DNA of 64,000 nt from Geodermatophilus africanus (GCF_900107105.1 NZ_FNOT01000017.1:1-64000); one strand, 5' to 3'; shown: positions 1-8,296, counted from the first letter of the stretch. Translations and numbers: made by a program. The notes: generated by a model not told the origin, from the sequence alone.

Positions 1-135
1 AGCCCGGTGACGTGCTGGAACGGCCCCTCTGCAGGGCCCCGCCGCGAGCCCGGTGACGTGCTGGAACGGCCCCTCTGCAGGGCCCCGCCGCGAGCGTGCG
101 AGCGGTGGGGGGCAGAGGGGTCCTTCTAGGGTCGG
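1..135. repeat. Tandem 46-bp repeat running into a family-A intergenic repeat
   Basis: Positions 1-46 and 47-92 are identical 46-bp units, each containing the dyad-rich segment CTGCAGGGCCCCGCCGCG. The array may continue left of the window. From about 93 the sequence changes into the rest of the family-A element (GAGCGTGCGAGCGGTGGGG, then a GGTCCTTCT end) that recurs elsewhere in this window. No gene is visible. The element ends a few bases before the quinone oxidoreductase start at 139, so it may form part of that gene's leader. Confidence 0.75.
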
Positions 136-138
136 GCC

Positions 139-1128
139 ATGCGCGCGGTAACCCTCAGCGGATCCGGTGGCCCCGAGGTGCTCGGCTGGGGCGAGGTCCC
201 CGACCCGGTGCCGGAGCCCGGCGAGGTGGTCGTCGACGTCGTCGCGACCGCGGTCAACCGGGCCGACCTGCTCCAGCGGGCCGGCTCCTACCCGCCACCC
301 CCGGGGGCCAGCGAGATCCTCGGTCTGGAGTGCAGCGGGGTCGTCAGCGAGGTCGGCGAGGGCGTGACCGGCTGGTCGGTCGGCGACGAGGTGTGCGCGC
401 TGCTGTCCGGGGGCGGCTACGCCGAGCGGGTCGCCGTCCCGGCCGGGCAGCTGCTGCCCCGGCCGGCCGGGGTGGAACTGGCCACCGCGGCGGCGCTGCC
501 CGAGGTCGTGTGCACCGTGTGGTCCAACGTCTTCATGCTCGCCGGGCTGCGCCGCGGTGACACGTTCCTGGTGCACGGCGGGTCCAGCGGCATCGGCACG
601 ATGGCCATCCAGCTGGCCGCCCGCGCCGGCGCCCGCGTGCTCACGACGGCGGGCACCCAGGCCAAACTCGACGTCTGCCGCGAGCTCGGCGCCGAGGTGG
701 GCATCAACTACCGCGACGAGGACTTCGTCGAGCGGGTGCGGGAGGAGACCGACGGCGCGGGCGCGAACGTCGTCCTCGACAACATGGGTGCCAAGTACCT
801 GGCGCGCAACGTCGACGCCCTGGCCACCGGCGGGCGGCTGGTCTGCATCGGGATGCAGGGCGGCACCAAGGCCGAGCTGGACCTGGGCAAGCTGATGCGC
901 AAGCGGGCCTCGGTGCACGCCACGACGCTGCGGGCCCGGCCGGCGACCGGGCCCGGCGGCAAGGCCGAGATCGTCGCGGCGGTGCGGCACGACGTGTGGC
1001 CCGACGTCGAGCGCGGCGTCGTCCGGCCCATCGTCGACCGGCGGCTGCCGCTGTCCCGCGCCGCCGAGGCGCACCGGGTGGTCGACGCCAGCGAGCACGT
1101 CGGGAAGGTGCTGCTCATCGCCGAGTAG
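139..1128 (+). CDS. NAD(P)H-quinone oxidoreductase, zinc-free medium-chain dehydrogenase (PIG3/QOR type)
   Basis: The 329-residue product matches the usual length of QOR/PIG3-like enzymes, which reduce quinones or other electrophiles with NADPH in the cytosol. The N-terminal GroES-like domain carries the motif AVNRADLLQRAGSYPPPPGA, typical of the PIG3 branch. A Rossmann fold begins near residue 140 with VHGGSSGIGTMAIQLA. The catalytic-zinc and structural-zinc cysteine sets of alcohol dehydrogenases are absent, as expected. The ATG at 139 follows a weak AGGGT ribosome site. It stands alone between two copies of repeat family A. The exact substrate cannot be told. Confidence 0.9.
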   Translation: MRAVTLSGSGGPEVLGWGEVPDPVPEPGEVVVDVVATAVNRADLLQRAGSYPPPPGASEILGLECSGVVSEVGEGVTGWSVGDEVCALLSGGGYAERVAVPAGQLLPRPAGVELATAAALPEVVCTVWSNVFMLAGLRRGDTFLVHGGSSGIGTMAIQLAARAGARVLTTAGTQAKLDVCRELGAEVGINYRDEDFVERVREETDGAGANVVLDNMGAKYLARNVDALATGGRLVCIGMQGGTKAELDLGKLMRKRASVHATTLRARPATGPGGKAEIVAAVRHDVWPDVERGVVRPIVDRRLPLSRAAEAHRVVDASEHVGKVLLIAE

Positions 1129-1200
1129 AAGGACCCTCCTGCCCCCCACCGCTCGCAGGCTCGCGGCGGGACCCTGCAGGAGGGCCGTTCCAGGACGTCA
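1129..1200. repeat. Family-A intergenic repeat (inverse orientation)
   Basis: Directly after the stop of the oxidoreductase lies AGAAGGACCCTCCTGCCCCC, then CGCTCGCAGGCTCGCGGCGG and CCCTGCAGGAGGG. This is the reverse complement of the element at the left edge of the window, so the gene at 139 is flanked by inverted copies. The CCTCCTGC and GCAGGAGG segments can pair, giving a large hairpin between the convergent genes at 1128 and 1207. Confidence 0.7.
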
Positions 1201-1206
1201 CCTCTC

Positions 1207-2430
1207 TCAGCGGGGGCGCAGGGCCGCGACCGCGTCGATGAGGTACCCGACCTCCTCGGCCGTGTTGTAGTGCATCAGCCCCAGCTGGACGGCGCCGCCC
1301 TCCTCGTTGACCCCGAGCGCGTTGAACAGCTCCCGGGCCGAGAGGTCGCCGTCCCACGCGCAGATGCCGCGCCGGGACAGCTCGTGGGCCACCTGCCGCG
1401 GACGCATCCCGGCGACGGTGAACGACAGCGTGGGCGTGGTGTTCGGCGCGGAGCCGATCACCTGCACGTGGCGCATCGCGCGCAGCGCCTGGTCCAGCCA
1501 GTCGAACAGGCTGCGCTCGTAGGTGGCCACCGCCGTCATGGCGGTGCGCAGCCGCTCCCGCCGGGTGCCGGTGGCGTCCTCGCACAGCGCGGCCAGGTAC
1601 TCGACGGCGGCGGTGACCCCGGCCAGCAGCTCGAAGGCGTGCCCGCCGCTCTCGAAGCGGTCGGGCACCCGGTCGGGGACCGGCGCGAGCTTCTCCGGTT
1701 CCAGGTCCACGAGCAGCCCCGGGTCGGCCACCACCGCACCCACGTGCGGGCCGCACCACATGTCGGCGGCGACGGCGAGGAAGTCCGCCCCCAGGGCCCG
1801 CAGGTCTAGCAGGCCGTGCGCGGCGGCGTGCGTGCCGTCGACGTAGACGAGCGCACCGGCCTCGTGCGCGCGCCCGGCGATCGCCGCGACCTCCGGCCGC
1901 GTGCCGATGGCGGAGCTCGCCGCCGTCACCGCGACCAGCCGGGTACGGGGGCCGAGCAGCTCGTCGTACTGCCAGTCGGGCAGCTCGCCGGTCTCGATGT
2001 CCACCTCGGCCCAGCGCACGACCACGCCGGCGCGGCCGGCCAGCTCCACCCAGGGCCGCACGTTGGCGTCGTGGTCGAGCCGGCTGACCACCACCTCGTC
2101 GCCGGGCCGCCAGGTGCGAGCCAGTGCCCGGGCGAGGGTCCAGGTCAGCCGGGAGGGGTCCGGCCCGAGGACGACGCCGGTGGGGACCCCACCGACCAGG
2201 TCGGCGACGGCGGTACGGGCGCTGGCGAGCAGCCCCTCGGCACGCGCGGACGCCGGGAACACCCCGCCCCGGTTGGCCACCGGCACCCGCATGGCCTGCG
2301 CCACCGCGTGCACGACGTTCTCGGGCAGCAGCGCGCCGGCCTGCCCCTCGGCGTGCACCAGACCGTCGGAGAGACCCGGGAAGAGGCCCCGGACGCGGGC
2401 GACGTCCAGCCGCGCCTCCCCCGGTCCCAT
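1207..2430 (-). CDS. Cysteine desulfurase-like class-V aminotransferase homologue lacking the PLP lysine
   Basis: The 407-residue product follows the class-V aminotransferase fold of the SufS-like 'cysteine desulfurase-like' subfamily. It has an N-terminal LFPGLSDG segment, the AVTAASSAIGTRPEV region, and YVDGTHAAAHG, whose Asp normally contacts the PLP ring nitrogen. The segment expected to carry the Schiff-base lysine (Y-K-W/F-x-G-P-H in relatives) reads D-M-W-C-G-P-H, with Met224 in the lysine position. The codon is a plain ATG and the frame is intact on both sides. The protein therefore looks full-length but probably cannot bind PLP covalently. The start at 2430 is chosen because the sequence upstream of it is unlike the family. 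It is divergent from the proteasome activator. Confidence 0.8.
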   Translation of the reverse strand: MGPGEARLDVARVRGLFPGLSDGLVHAEGQAGALLPENVVHAVAQAMRVPVANRGGVFPASARAEGLLASARTAVADLVGGVPTGVVLGPDPSRLTWTLARALARTWRPGDEVVVSRLDHDANVRPWVELAGRAGVVVRWAEVDIETGELPDWQYDELLGPRTRLVAVTAASSAIGTRPEVAAIAGRAHEAGALVYVDGTHAAAHGLLDLRALGADFLAVAADMWCGPHVGAVVADPGLLVDLEPEKLAPVPDRVPDRFESGGHAFELLAGVTAAVEYLAALCEDATGTRRERLRTAMTAVATYERSLFDWLDQALRAMRHVQVIGSAPNTTPTLSFTVAGMRPRQVAHELSRRGICAWDGDLSARELFNALGVNEEGGAVQLGLMHYNTAEEVGYLIDAVAALRPR

Positions 2431-2518
2431 GGCCCTCGACACTAGACGTTGCCCCTGGCGGCCGGAGGCGACCAGGGCCACCCCGGCAGGCCTCCGCGAG
2501 GCCGGGGAGGATGGGGAC

Positions 2519-3082
2519 ATGACCGCACCTGACAACGGCAGTGGACGCCCTCAGCAGGTCGTCGTCGTCGGCCCCGACGGCCGGCCCGTCGGCACGATGC
2601 CCGTACCCGACGGCGGGCCGCTGGGCGCGCGCGGCGACGACCCGGCCGGCGAGGGCGGCAGCATCGGCGAGATGGTCGAGCAGCCGGCGAAGGTCATGCG
2701 GATCGGCACGATGATCAAGCAGCTGCTCGAGGAGGTCCGCGCCGCGCCTCTGGACGACGCCAGCCGCAACCGGCTGCGCGACATCCACGCATCCTCGATC
2801 CGGGAGCTGGAGCAGGGCCTGGCCCCGGAGCTACGCGACGAGCTCGAGCGGATCACGCTGCCCTTCAGCGAGGGCGAGACGCCGTCGGACGCCGAGCTGC
2901 GCATCGCCCAGGCCCAGCTGGTCGGCTGGCTCGAGGGCGTCTTTCACGGCATCCAGACCGCGCTGTTCGCCCAGCAGATGGCCGCCCGCGCCCAGCTCGA
3001 GGAGATGCGTCGCCGCGCGCTGCCCGGCGGCTCGCAGCCGGCGCCGGGGCCGCACCCGCACGCGGGCGGCCAGTACCTGTAG
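2519..3082 (+). CDS. bpa: Bacterial proteasome activator (Bpa/PafE family)
   Basis: The 187-residue protein has a disordered Gly/Pro-rich N-terminus, a central helical region from about residue 50 to 165 (VMRIGTMIKQLLEEVR onward) and the C-terminal sequence GQYL. In this family the last residues (hydrophobic-Tyr-Leu) dock into the 20S proteasome alpha ring and open its gate, allowing ATP-independent degradation of unfolded proteins. Family and tail are clear, so the assignment is strong. The start ATG at 2519 follows GGGGAGG. Proteasome genes themselves are not in the window. The family is confined to actinobacteria that have proteasomes, which supports the taxonomic call. Confidence 0.93.
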   Translation: MTAPDNGSGRPQQVVVVGPDGRPVGTMPVPDGGPLGARGDDPAGEGGSIGEMVEQPAKVMRIGTMIKQLLEEVRAAPLDDASRNRLRDIHASSIRELEQGLAPELRDELERITLPFSEGETPSDAELRIAQAQLVGWLEGVFHGIQTALFAQQMAARAQLEEMRRRALPGGSQPAPGPHPHAGGQYL

Positions 3083-3200
3083 CGACGACATCGTCGGCCT
3101 GCCGGCCGACACCGCGGCCAGGTGCCGTCCCCGGCTGTCGCTGAGCCCCGGACCCCCGTCCCTGCTCGGGGGAGCCTCCGGCCCCCCGCTCGCAGGAACC
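3083..3200. repeat. Family-D intergenic repeat
   Basis: After the proteasome activator stop come a short dyad around CGACGACATCGTCG, the segment CGACACCGCGGCCAGGTGCC, then GTCCCCGGCTG, and later CCTCCGGCCCCC. The same string of elements recurs after the histidine kinase near 59706-59960. It looks like a dispersed intergenic repeat. The rest of the gap to 3387 holds no gene that I can support. Confidence 0.6.
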
Positions 3201-3340
3201 ACACCGCAGCCAGGTGCAGCAGGCCGGCGACTGGCACGCGGTCGGTCACGGGGCGGGCACGACACGTGTGGCCGATGTCCTGACCTGGTGAACGGCCCGG
3301 TGGGGCGGTTTCGGGCGGTCCGCGGACACCCACCCGAGCC

Positions 3341-3371
3341 GGTCGACGGCCGGAGATCTCGGCCGTCGACC
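3341..3371 (+). other. Perfect hairpin in the leader of the DUF4190 gene
   Basis: GGTCGACGGCCG (3341-3352) and CGGCCGTCGACC (3360-3371) are a perfect 12-bp inverted repeat around a 7-base loop. It ends 7 bases before the GGAGGA ribosome site (3379-3384) and 16 bases before the ATG at 3388. It could be an operator or a leader hairpin controlling translation; the sequence does not decide between them. Confidence 0.6.
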
Positions 3372-3387
3372 GACGCGTGGAGGACCC

Positions 3388-3666
3388 ATGACCAGCGAGC
3401 AGACGAGCACCGCACGGACCGGGCGCACCGGCGGGTCGAACGGCCTGGCGGTCGCCTCGCTGGTGACCGGCATCGCCGGCATCCTCTTGGCCCTGCTCTT
3501 CGCCGTCGTGGGTCTGGCCCTCGGCGTGGTGGCCGTCGGCCTCGGCGCCGCGGCACGGCGCGACGGCGGACGGGGTGGCCAGGCCACGGCCGGGCTGGTG
3601 ACCGGCACCATCGCCATCGTGCTCGCGATCGTCAACATGGTGGTGGCCTACAACCTGTTCACCTGA
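3388..3666 (+). CDS. Small DUF4190-type membrane protein
   Basis: This 92-residue protein has a polar Thr/Arg-rich N-terminus followed by two hydrophobic hairpin segments, about residues 24-53 and 66-90, typical of DUF4190 proteins. The motif G-LAVASLVTGIAGI is characteristic. Function in this family is unknown; the proteins are integral to the cytoplasmic membrane. The start is supported by GGAGGA 4 bases upstream of ATG. The gene is monocistronic, preceded by a strong leader hairpin and followed by a terminator-like hairpin. Confidence 0.85.
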   Translation: MTSEQTSTARTGRTGGSNGLAVASLVTGIAGILLALLFAVVGLALGVVAVGLGAAARRDGGRGGQATAGLVTGTIAIVLAIVNMVVAYNLFT

Positions 3667-3675
3667 GCGGGCACG

Positions 3676-3717
3676 CACGCTGACGGCGCCGTCCCGCGTG
3701 GCGGCGCCGTCGGCGTG
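3676..3717. terminator. Terminator-like hairpin between convergent genes
   Basis: CACGCTGACGGCGCCG (3676-3691) pairs with CGGCGCCGTCGGCGTG (3702-3717), a 16-bp stem with one T-G wobble and a 10-base loop. It lies between the DUF4190 stop and the pduH stop, which face each other. No T-run follows, as is usual in high-GC actinobacteria. It could end transcription in both directions. Confidence 0.7.
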
Positions 3718-3728
3718 TGTGCGGGCGG

Positions 3729-4088
3729 TCAGACCAGCGGCAGGTGCTTGACCACCCGGGCGGCGATCCGGCCGACCCGTCGCCAGTCCGAGGAGAGCGC
3801 CTGGGCCGGCGTCGTGACCACCGGCGTCCCCTCGGGCAGCGTGCCGTGGTGCACGGCGGCGGCACCGGCCGCGTCCAGGCCGATGCCCACGCCCAGCCGG
3901 GACTCGCCGGCCGCCGCGTGGGCCAGGGCGGTGGCGTCGTCCGGGCCGGGGACCTCGGTGACGTCCGTGGGCACGCCCTCCTCCTCGACGCCGGCGCAGA
4001 CCTGCCGCAGCACCACCGCCGGGGCCCCGGGGTGCCGGTACACCAGCACGGCCGGCCGCGGCCCCGGCGCCGTCAGCTGCTCCGGCAC
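3729..4088 (-). CDS. pduH: Diol dehydratase reactivase small subunit (PduH/DhaG-like)
   Basis: The 119-residue protein matches small reactivase subunits, with PAVLVYRHPGAP near the N-terminus and AGVEEEGVPTDV in the middle. With the large subunit it swaps damaged cobalamin out of inactivated diol/glycerol dehydratase. The GTG start at 4088 is chosen because GGAGGAGG (4093-4100 on the minus strand) sits just upstream and the protein begins where the family begins. The gene overlaps the 3' end of the large reactivase subunit by 16 bases, suggesting translational coupling. It shares the AGVEE-G-V surface pattern with the medium dehydratase subunit, in line with the known structural relationship between the two. 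Confidence 0.85.
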   Translation of the reverse strand: MPEQLTAPGPRPAVLVYRHPGAPAVVLRQVCAGVEEEGVPTDVTEVPGPDDATALAHAAAGESRLGVGIGLDAAGAAAVHHGTLPEGTPVVTTPAQALSSDWRRVGRIAARVVKHLPLV

Positions 4089-5968
4089 CGGGCCTCCTCC
4101 GCCACCAGGGCGGCGTGGGCGCGGACCAGACCCGATGCGACCGCGTTGCGGGGTCCCTCGGTGCCGAGCACGTTGCCCGTGCCGCAGACGATCCCGTGCG
4201 GGGCGAGGGCGTCGGCGATCATGTCCGGGATCTCGAAGTCCAGCGCCGAGCCGCCGAGCAGGACGACGAACTCCAGCGCCCGCAGGTTGCCCCCCGGCGC
4301 CACCTGGCGCAGTGCGCGCAGGGCGTTGACCACGAAGACCCGCCGTTTCGCCTCGCGGCGCACCCGCCGGACGTGGTCCAGGCCGTGCCGGGTGGGGACC
4401 GGTGCGGGACCGTCCGGGGTCAGCACCACGACCCGGGCGAAGACGTGCGGCGGCAGCGGCTGATCGACGAACTCCACCGTGCCGTCCTCGTGGCGCAGGT
4501 GGAAGAAGCTCTCCACCTTGCCGAGCGGGAACCACTTGACGCCCTCGGCCACTTCTCGGTCGCCCAGCGCCAGCTCGGAGTCGATCAGCTTGGTGACCAG
4601 CTCCCCGGCCCCGGCCACGTGGACGGCCGTGCACTCGCCCTCGCGGGTGAGCAGGGCGGCGTCCGTCGAGCCTCCGCCCAGGTCGAGGACGGCGATCGGC
4701 CGGTCGACGCCGGGCGTGGTGAGCGCACCGCCCACCGCCATCTCGCCCTCGACCCCGCCGATCCCCGCCGCGGCGCCCAGCCCCTCGGACACCAGGTCGG
4801 CGACCAACTGCATCCGGCTGCGGCTGGTCCGCACCATCGCCGCGAGCGCGACCGCGTTCTCCAGGGCCACCTCCCCGGCCAGCCCACCGCGCACCTCGGC
4901 CGGGACGAACGTGTCGACCGCGAGCACGTCACGGATGGCGATGTCGGACACCGGCACGTCCGGCTGGCCGGCGACGTCCATGACGTCGGCCATCGTGTCG
5001 CGGACCTGGGCGAGCATGCCGCCGACGTGGGTCCCGGGCTCCCCGCGCGCGTCGTCGAGGGGCTGCGCCCGGCCGACGACCTCCATGATCGCCTCCGCGC
5101 CGGCGTCGACGTCCACCCGCAGCGTCTTGCCCGCGCCGTGCAGCACCAGCTCGCCGACCGGGATGCGCCGATCGGTGACGTCCCCCGTCGGCGTGCGCAC
5201 GACCACCGCCGAGCGGTTGCCGGTCAGCGCCCGGGCCACCGGGGACACCTGCCGGGTCTGGACGGGGTCCAGGTCGAAGACGGTGGCCAGGCCGTAGGAG
5301 TTGGACAGCGTCCGGATGGTCCGCCCCGGTGCGGCCACCTCGACGGCAGCCAGCATGCCCAGCGGGACCTTCTCCACGGCGGAGACCTCGTCCACCACCG
5401 GGATGGGCCGGGCGAGCCGGTTGGTGACCAGGACGGCGTCGTCCCCGGCCAGGATCGCCGCGACGACGTCCACACCGGCGGCGACGGCGGCGTTCAGCGT
5501 CGCCGCGACGTCGTCGAAGTCCCACCCGTGCGGCACGACGCACACCACCGGCTCACCGGGCTGCTGCTCTCCCAGCTCCCCGATCGACCGCGTGGTGCCG
5601 ACGCCGAGACCCCCACCACCCGGGGTGGTGGGGTTGTGCCCGATCATCGTCGACTCGGTGATGATCGTCTCGGTGATCGTCTCCATGGCCAGGCCGCTGA
5701 TCACCGGCGTCGCCTCGTTCAGCAGCACGGTCTCGACCTGGCCCGCGCTCCGGCCCGCGCTGGCCAGGGCGCCGCGGATCGCCTTGAGGGCGCCCTCGGT
5801 GTTGTCCGGGGTGCCCTTCACCCCGGTGGTCCGGGTCAGGTCGGTGCCCAGGTAGGTGATCGAGCCGTCGGGCGCGACGACAGCCAGGCACGCCTCGGTC
5901 GTCGAGTTGCCGATGTCGACGCCGACGACGAGCAGCCCCTCCGGCGGGGCGCCCTCGCGTGCGCCCAC
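4073..5968 (-). CDS. pduG: Diol dehydratase reactivase ATPase large subunit (PduG/DdrA/DhaF-like)
   Basis: At 631 residues this matches the roughly 610-residue ATPase subunit of diol/glycerol dehydratase reactivases. The actin/Hsp70-like nucleotide fold shows as VVGVDIGNSTTEACLA at the N-terminus, ALAAMVRTSRSRMQLVADLV in the middle and AVLDLGGGSTDAALL near residue 430. It uses ATP to pull inactive cobalamin from the dehydratase. The GTG start at 5968 lies 1 base beyond the medium-subunit stop, so the genes are in one operon. No shell-protein or cobalamin-salvage gene accompanies it in this window. Confidence 0.92.
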   Translation of the reverse strand: MGAREGAPPEGLLVVGVDIGNSTTEACLAVVAPDGSITYLGTDLTRTTGVKGTPDNTEGALKAIRGALASAGRSAGQVETVLLNEATPVISGLAMETITETIITESTMIGHNPTTPGGGGLGVGTTRSIGELGEQQPGEPVVCVVPHGWDFDDVAATLNAAVAAGVDVVAAILAGDDAVLVTNRLARPIPVVDEVSAVEKVPLGMLAAVEVAAPGRTIRTLSNSYGLATVFDLDPVQTRQVSPVARALTGNRSAVVVRTPTGDVTDRRIPVGELVLHGAGKTLRVDVDAGAEAIMEVVGRAQPLDDARGEPGTHVGGMLAQVRDTMADVMDVAGQPDVPVSDIAIRDVLAVDTFVPAEVRGGLAGEVALENAVALAAMVRTSRSRMQLVADLVSEGLGAAAGIGGVEGEMAVGGALTTPGVDRPIAVLDLGGGSTDAALLTREGECTAVHVAGAGELVTKLIDSELALGDREVAEGVKWFPLGKVESFFHLRHEDGTVEFVDQPLPPHVFARVVVLTPDGPAPVPTRHGLDHVRRVRREAKRRVFVVNALRALRQVAPGGNLRALEFVVLLGGSALDFEIPDMIADALAPHGIVCGTGNVLGTEGPRNAVASGLVRAHAALVAEEARCRSS

Positions 5969-5969
5969 C

Positions 5970-6563
5970 TCAGCCGGCGGTGCCCGGACCGAAGACGGCC
6001 TCGACCTCCACCGGACCCCGGCCCGCCTCGATGCAGTCGAACTCCTTCAGGTGCAGCAGTGCCGCCTTCGCCTGCCAGCGGGGGCGGGCCATCTGGTCGT
6101 TGCGGGTCGGCACCGGCTGCGGGGACTCCCCCTTGGCGTACTGCGCGGCGTTCGAGCCGATCATCCGGAACACCGGGGCGTCGAGCAGCGGGGACTGCGG
6201 AAAGAGCTCCAGGTTGCTCAGCCGCGGCAGGTCCTTCTGGTGGATCATCGTCGTGCCGCGGGAGAGCACGCCCACCGAGATCCCCGACCCGGACAGCCTC
6301 GCCGCGGTGTGCGAGATAGCCGCCAGGTCCGCGGTGTCGAGCACCCGCACCAGCCGCGCCGTCACGCCCTGTTCCTCGACGCCGGCCATCAGCTGGCGGA
6401 GCACCTCGGCGTGCGGGACGTCGACGATCGTCTTGGTGAAGTGCCCGGCGAAGGCCGGGGACAGCGCGATGACGACCTCGTCGGGGCGGGTGCCGCGCCG
6501 CGCGGGACCCACCTCCCGGAGGCTGACCGTGCGTTCCGGCGCGGTCGTCGTCGGAGTGGTCAT
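5970..6563 (-). CDS. pduD: Diol/glycerol dehydratase medium subunit
   Basis: The 197-residue protein is the medium (beta) subunit of adenosylcobalamin-dependent diol/glycerol dehydratase, which helps hold the cofactor base and the small subunit. Diagnostic segments are VVIALSPAFAGHFTKTIVDVPHAEVLRQLMAGVEEQG and LSRGTTMIHQKDLPRLSNLELFPQ (each quoted in part from the family). There is no long encapsulation-type N-terminal extension of the kind that targets enzymes to microcompartments, in keeping with the absence of shell genes. It starts 3 bases after the large-subunit stop. Confidence 0.93.
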   Translation of the reverse strand: MTTPTTTAPERTVSLREVGPARRGTRPDEVVIALSPAFAGHFTKTIVDVPHAEVLRQLMAGVEEQGVTARLVRVLDTADLAAISHTAARLSGSGISVGVLSRGTTMIHQKDLPRLSNLELFPQSPLLDAPVFRMIGSNAAQYAKGESPQPVPTRNDQMARPRWQAKAALLHLKEFDCIEAGRGPVEVEAVFGPGTAG

Positions 6564-6566
6564 CGT

Positions 6567-8261
6567 TCAGCCCACCTCGGCCTCGGGGTTGGTCGACGAC
6601 GTGACGTGGCGCAGCTTCTTGAGCTGCTCCCAGCGCTCGCCCTGGAGCCGGTACCCGGTGCCCGGACCGGCGTAGTCGTTGGGGTCGTTGATCGCCGACA
6701 GCGGTGTGAAGTCCGCTGTCAGGACGGCGGAGGTCTGCAGCAGGTCACCGGACACCCGCTGGCGCAGGACGGTGAGCAGGTTCTCCGCGACGTCGTGGAA
6801 GCCGGCCGACTCCAGGCCCTTGACCAGGTCCAGGCCGGTGATCTCCCGGTCCATGATGGACTGCGCGCCCTTGAGGTCGGCGAGCACGTCCCGGAGCGGG
6901 TAGTCGTTCGAGGAGTTGGCGTAGGTGGCCGCCTCGATCTCGTCGTCGGTGATCGGCGGGAGGTCGAGGTGGGCGAAGACCGCCTGCAGCGCACGGGCCG
7001 CCTTGTTGCGGGCGGCGAGGATCTCGTCCTCGCGGACGTGCCGGAGCCCCCCGTCGACCTGGAAGTCCCGCTGGATGGTGTTCCAGTCGTCGAAGTCCTC
7101 GGTGTCGAAGTTCGACCCGGCGAACATGTTGTCGGCGTTCGGGACCGACGAGTACCCCGAGCACACGAAGTCGGTGCCCGGGAGCATCTGGGGCATCGCC
7201 CGCGCCGTTCGACGCATGGCAGAGTGCGAGAACGACTGATCGTTCCCCGACGCGCACTCCAGGTCGACCATGCTGGCCACCAGGTTCTCCGCGGCCACCG
7301 CCCGGAGGCCGCCCGGCACCGCCCCGGGCACGCCGATGCAGCTGATCGAACCGTTCTGCAGCCCCTGCACCCCGGCCCCCTTGGCCATCAGGATGCAGCG
7401 GATCTCCAGGTACAGCATCGACTTGCCCTCGGCGTTGCCCATCTGCACCTCCGACCCGGTGCCCGAGGTGAAGCGCATCTTGATCCCGCGCGAGGCGTAC
7501 GCCGCGGCCAGGAACGACTTGGACCACGGGGTGTCGTCCCCGTCGACGAACACCGACTCGGTGCCGTAGATCGAGATCGTCTCCGCGTAGGCGGTGATGC
7601 CGCGCATCCCGAGCTCGAGTTCGGTGGCCTCCTCCAGCGCGCACTGCGTGAGCACGCCGCCCCGGCCGACCTGGGCGCCCACCTGCAACGCGATGGCCAC
7701 CAGGGGGGCGTACCGCAGGACCCCCAGGGTCGTCTCCAGCTCGGCGAACCCGCGCAGGGCTCCCTCGGCGGCGTCCGCGGCGACCTGGATCGGGTTGTCC
7801 CGGGCGCTGGTGGAGTGCCCCTGGTTCGCCGGTGTGCGCCGGGCACGCATCTTCTGCATCCCCTGCATGATCTCCACGACGTTCATCAGCTTGACGACGT
7901 CGAGGACCTTGGCCGGCGTGAGGCCGCGGGTCACCGCGAGCACCTCGTCGCGGGAGACCCCCGGGTCGATGAGCATCCGCGCGATCTGGGCCGAGGAGAT
8001 GGCCATGGACGCCTCCGCCGACGCAACGTCGATCGCGTGGTTGGCGATGAAGGTGTCCATGAAGTCGAAGTCGTCACGCGACCTGCCGTCGAGCTCGACG
8101 ATCCGGCCGTCCTCGACCCGCACGCTGGGCGCCGGGTCGAAGTCGCTCTCCATCGCGACCAGGCCCTTCTCGGGCCACTCCTCGACGAACCCGTCGAGGT
8201 TCACCGGGCGGCTCTCGAGGACCTCGGTGCGCGTCGAGGTGCGGGGTTTCGTGCTGGTCAT
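6567..8261 (-). CDS. pduC: Diol/glycerol dehydratase large subunit, B12-dependent
   Basis: This 564-residue protein is the catalytic (alpha) subunit of adenosylcobalamin-dependent propanediol/glycerol dehydratase, a TIM barrel that converts 1,2-propanediol to propionaldehyde or glycerol to 3-hydroxypropionaldehyde. Family motifs include RRTPANQGHSTSARDNP near residue 140, VFVDGDDTPWSKSFLAAAYASRG, and RFTSGTGSEVQMG. Length matches the family (about 555). Sequence alone does not separate propanediol from glycerol preference. It lies second in the operon, after the small subunit, unlike the common large-medium-small order. Confidence 0.95.
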   Translation of the reverse strand: MTSTKPRTSTRTEVLESRPVNLDGFVEEWPEKGLVAMESDFDPAPSVRVEDGRIVELDGRSRDDFDFMDTFIANHAIDVASAEASMAISSAQIARMLIDPGVSRDEVLAVTRGLTPAKVLDVVKLMNVVEIMQGMQKMRARRTPANQGHSTSARDNPIQVAADAAEGALRGFAELETTLGVLRYAPLVAIALQVGAQVGRGGVLTQCALEEATELELGMRGITAYAETISIYGTESVFVDGDDTPWSKSFLAAAYASRGIKMRFTSGTGSEVQMGNAEGKSMLYLEIRCILMAKGAGVQGLQNGSISCIGVPGAVPGGLRAVAAENLVASMVDLECASGNDQSFSHSAMRRTARAMPQMLPGTDFVCSGYSSVPNADNMFAGSNFDTEDFDDWNTIQRDFQVDGGLRHVREDEILAARNKAARALQAVFAHLDLPPITDDEIEAATYANSSNDYPLRDVLADLKGAQSIMDREITGLDLVKGLESAGFHDVAENLLTVLRQRVSGDLLQTSAVLTADFTPLSAINDPNDYAGPGTGYRLQGERWEQLKKLRHVTSSTNPEAEVG

Positions 8262-8296
8262 GGGCGGGACGTCCCCTCTCGGTCCTGCGGAACGGG

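Noticed and set aside
1-92. Tandem units considered as a CRISPR array
   Set aside because: The two units are contiguous and identical over their whole length, with no variable spacer, and no cas gene is near.
3729-4634. Small reactivase subunit as a longer protein starting at 4634
   Set aside because: The first 180 residues of that frame lie out of frame within the large subunit and carry no family motif; GTG at 4088 with GGAGGAGG fits.
4115-6319. Long open frame antisense to the reactivase and dehydratase genes
   Set aside because: Its translation is His/Arg/Gly/Asp-rich without any family motif, while the opposite strand encodes clear dehydratase proteins; it arises from GC-rich third positions.
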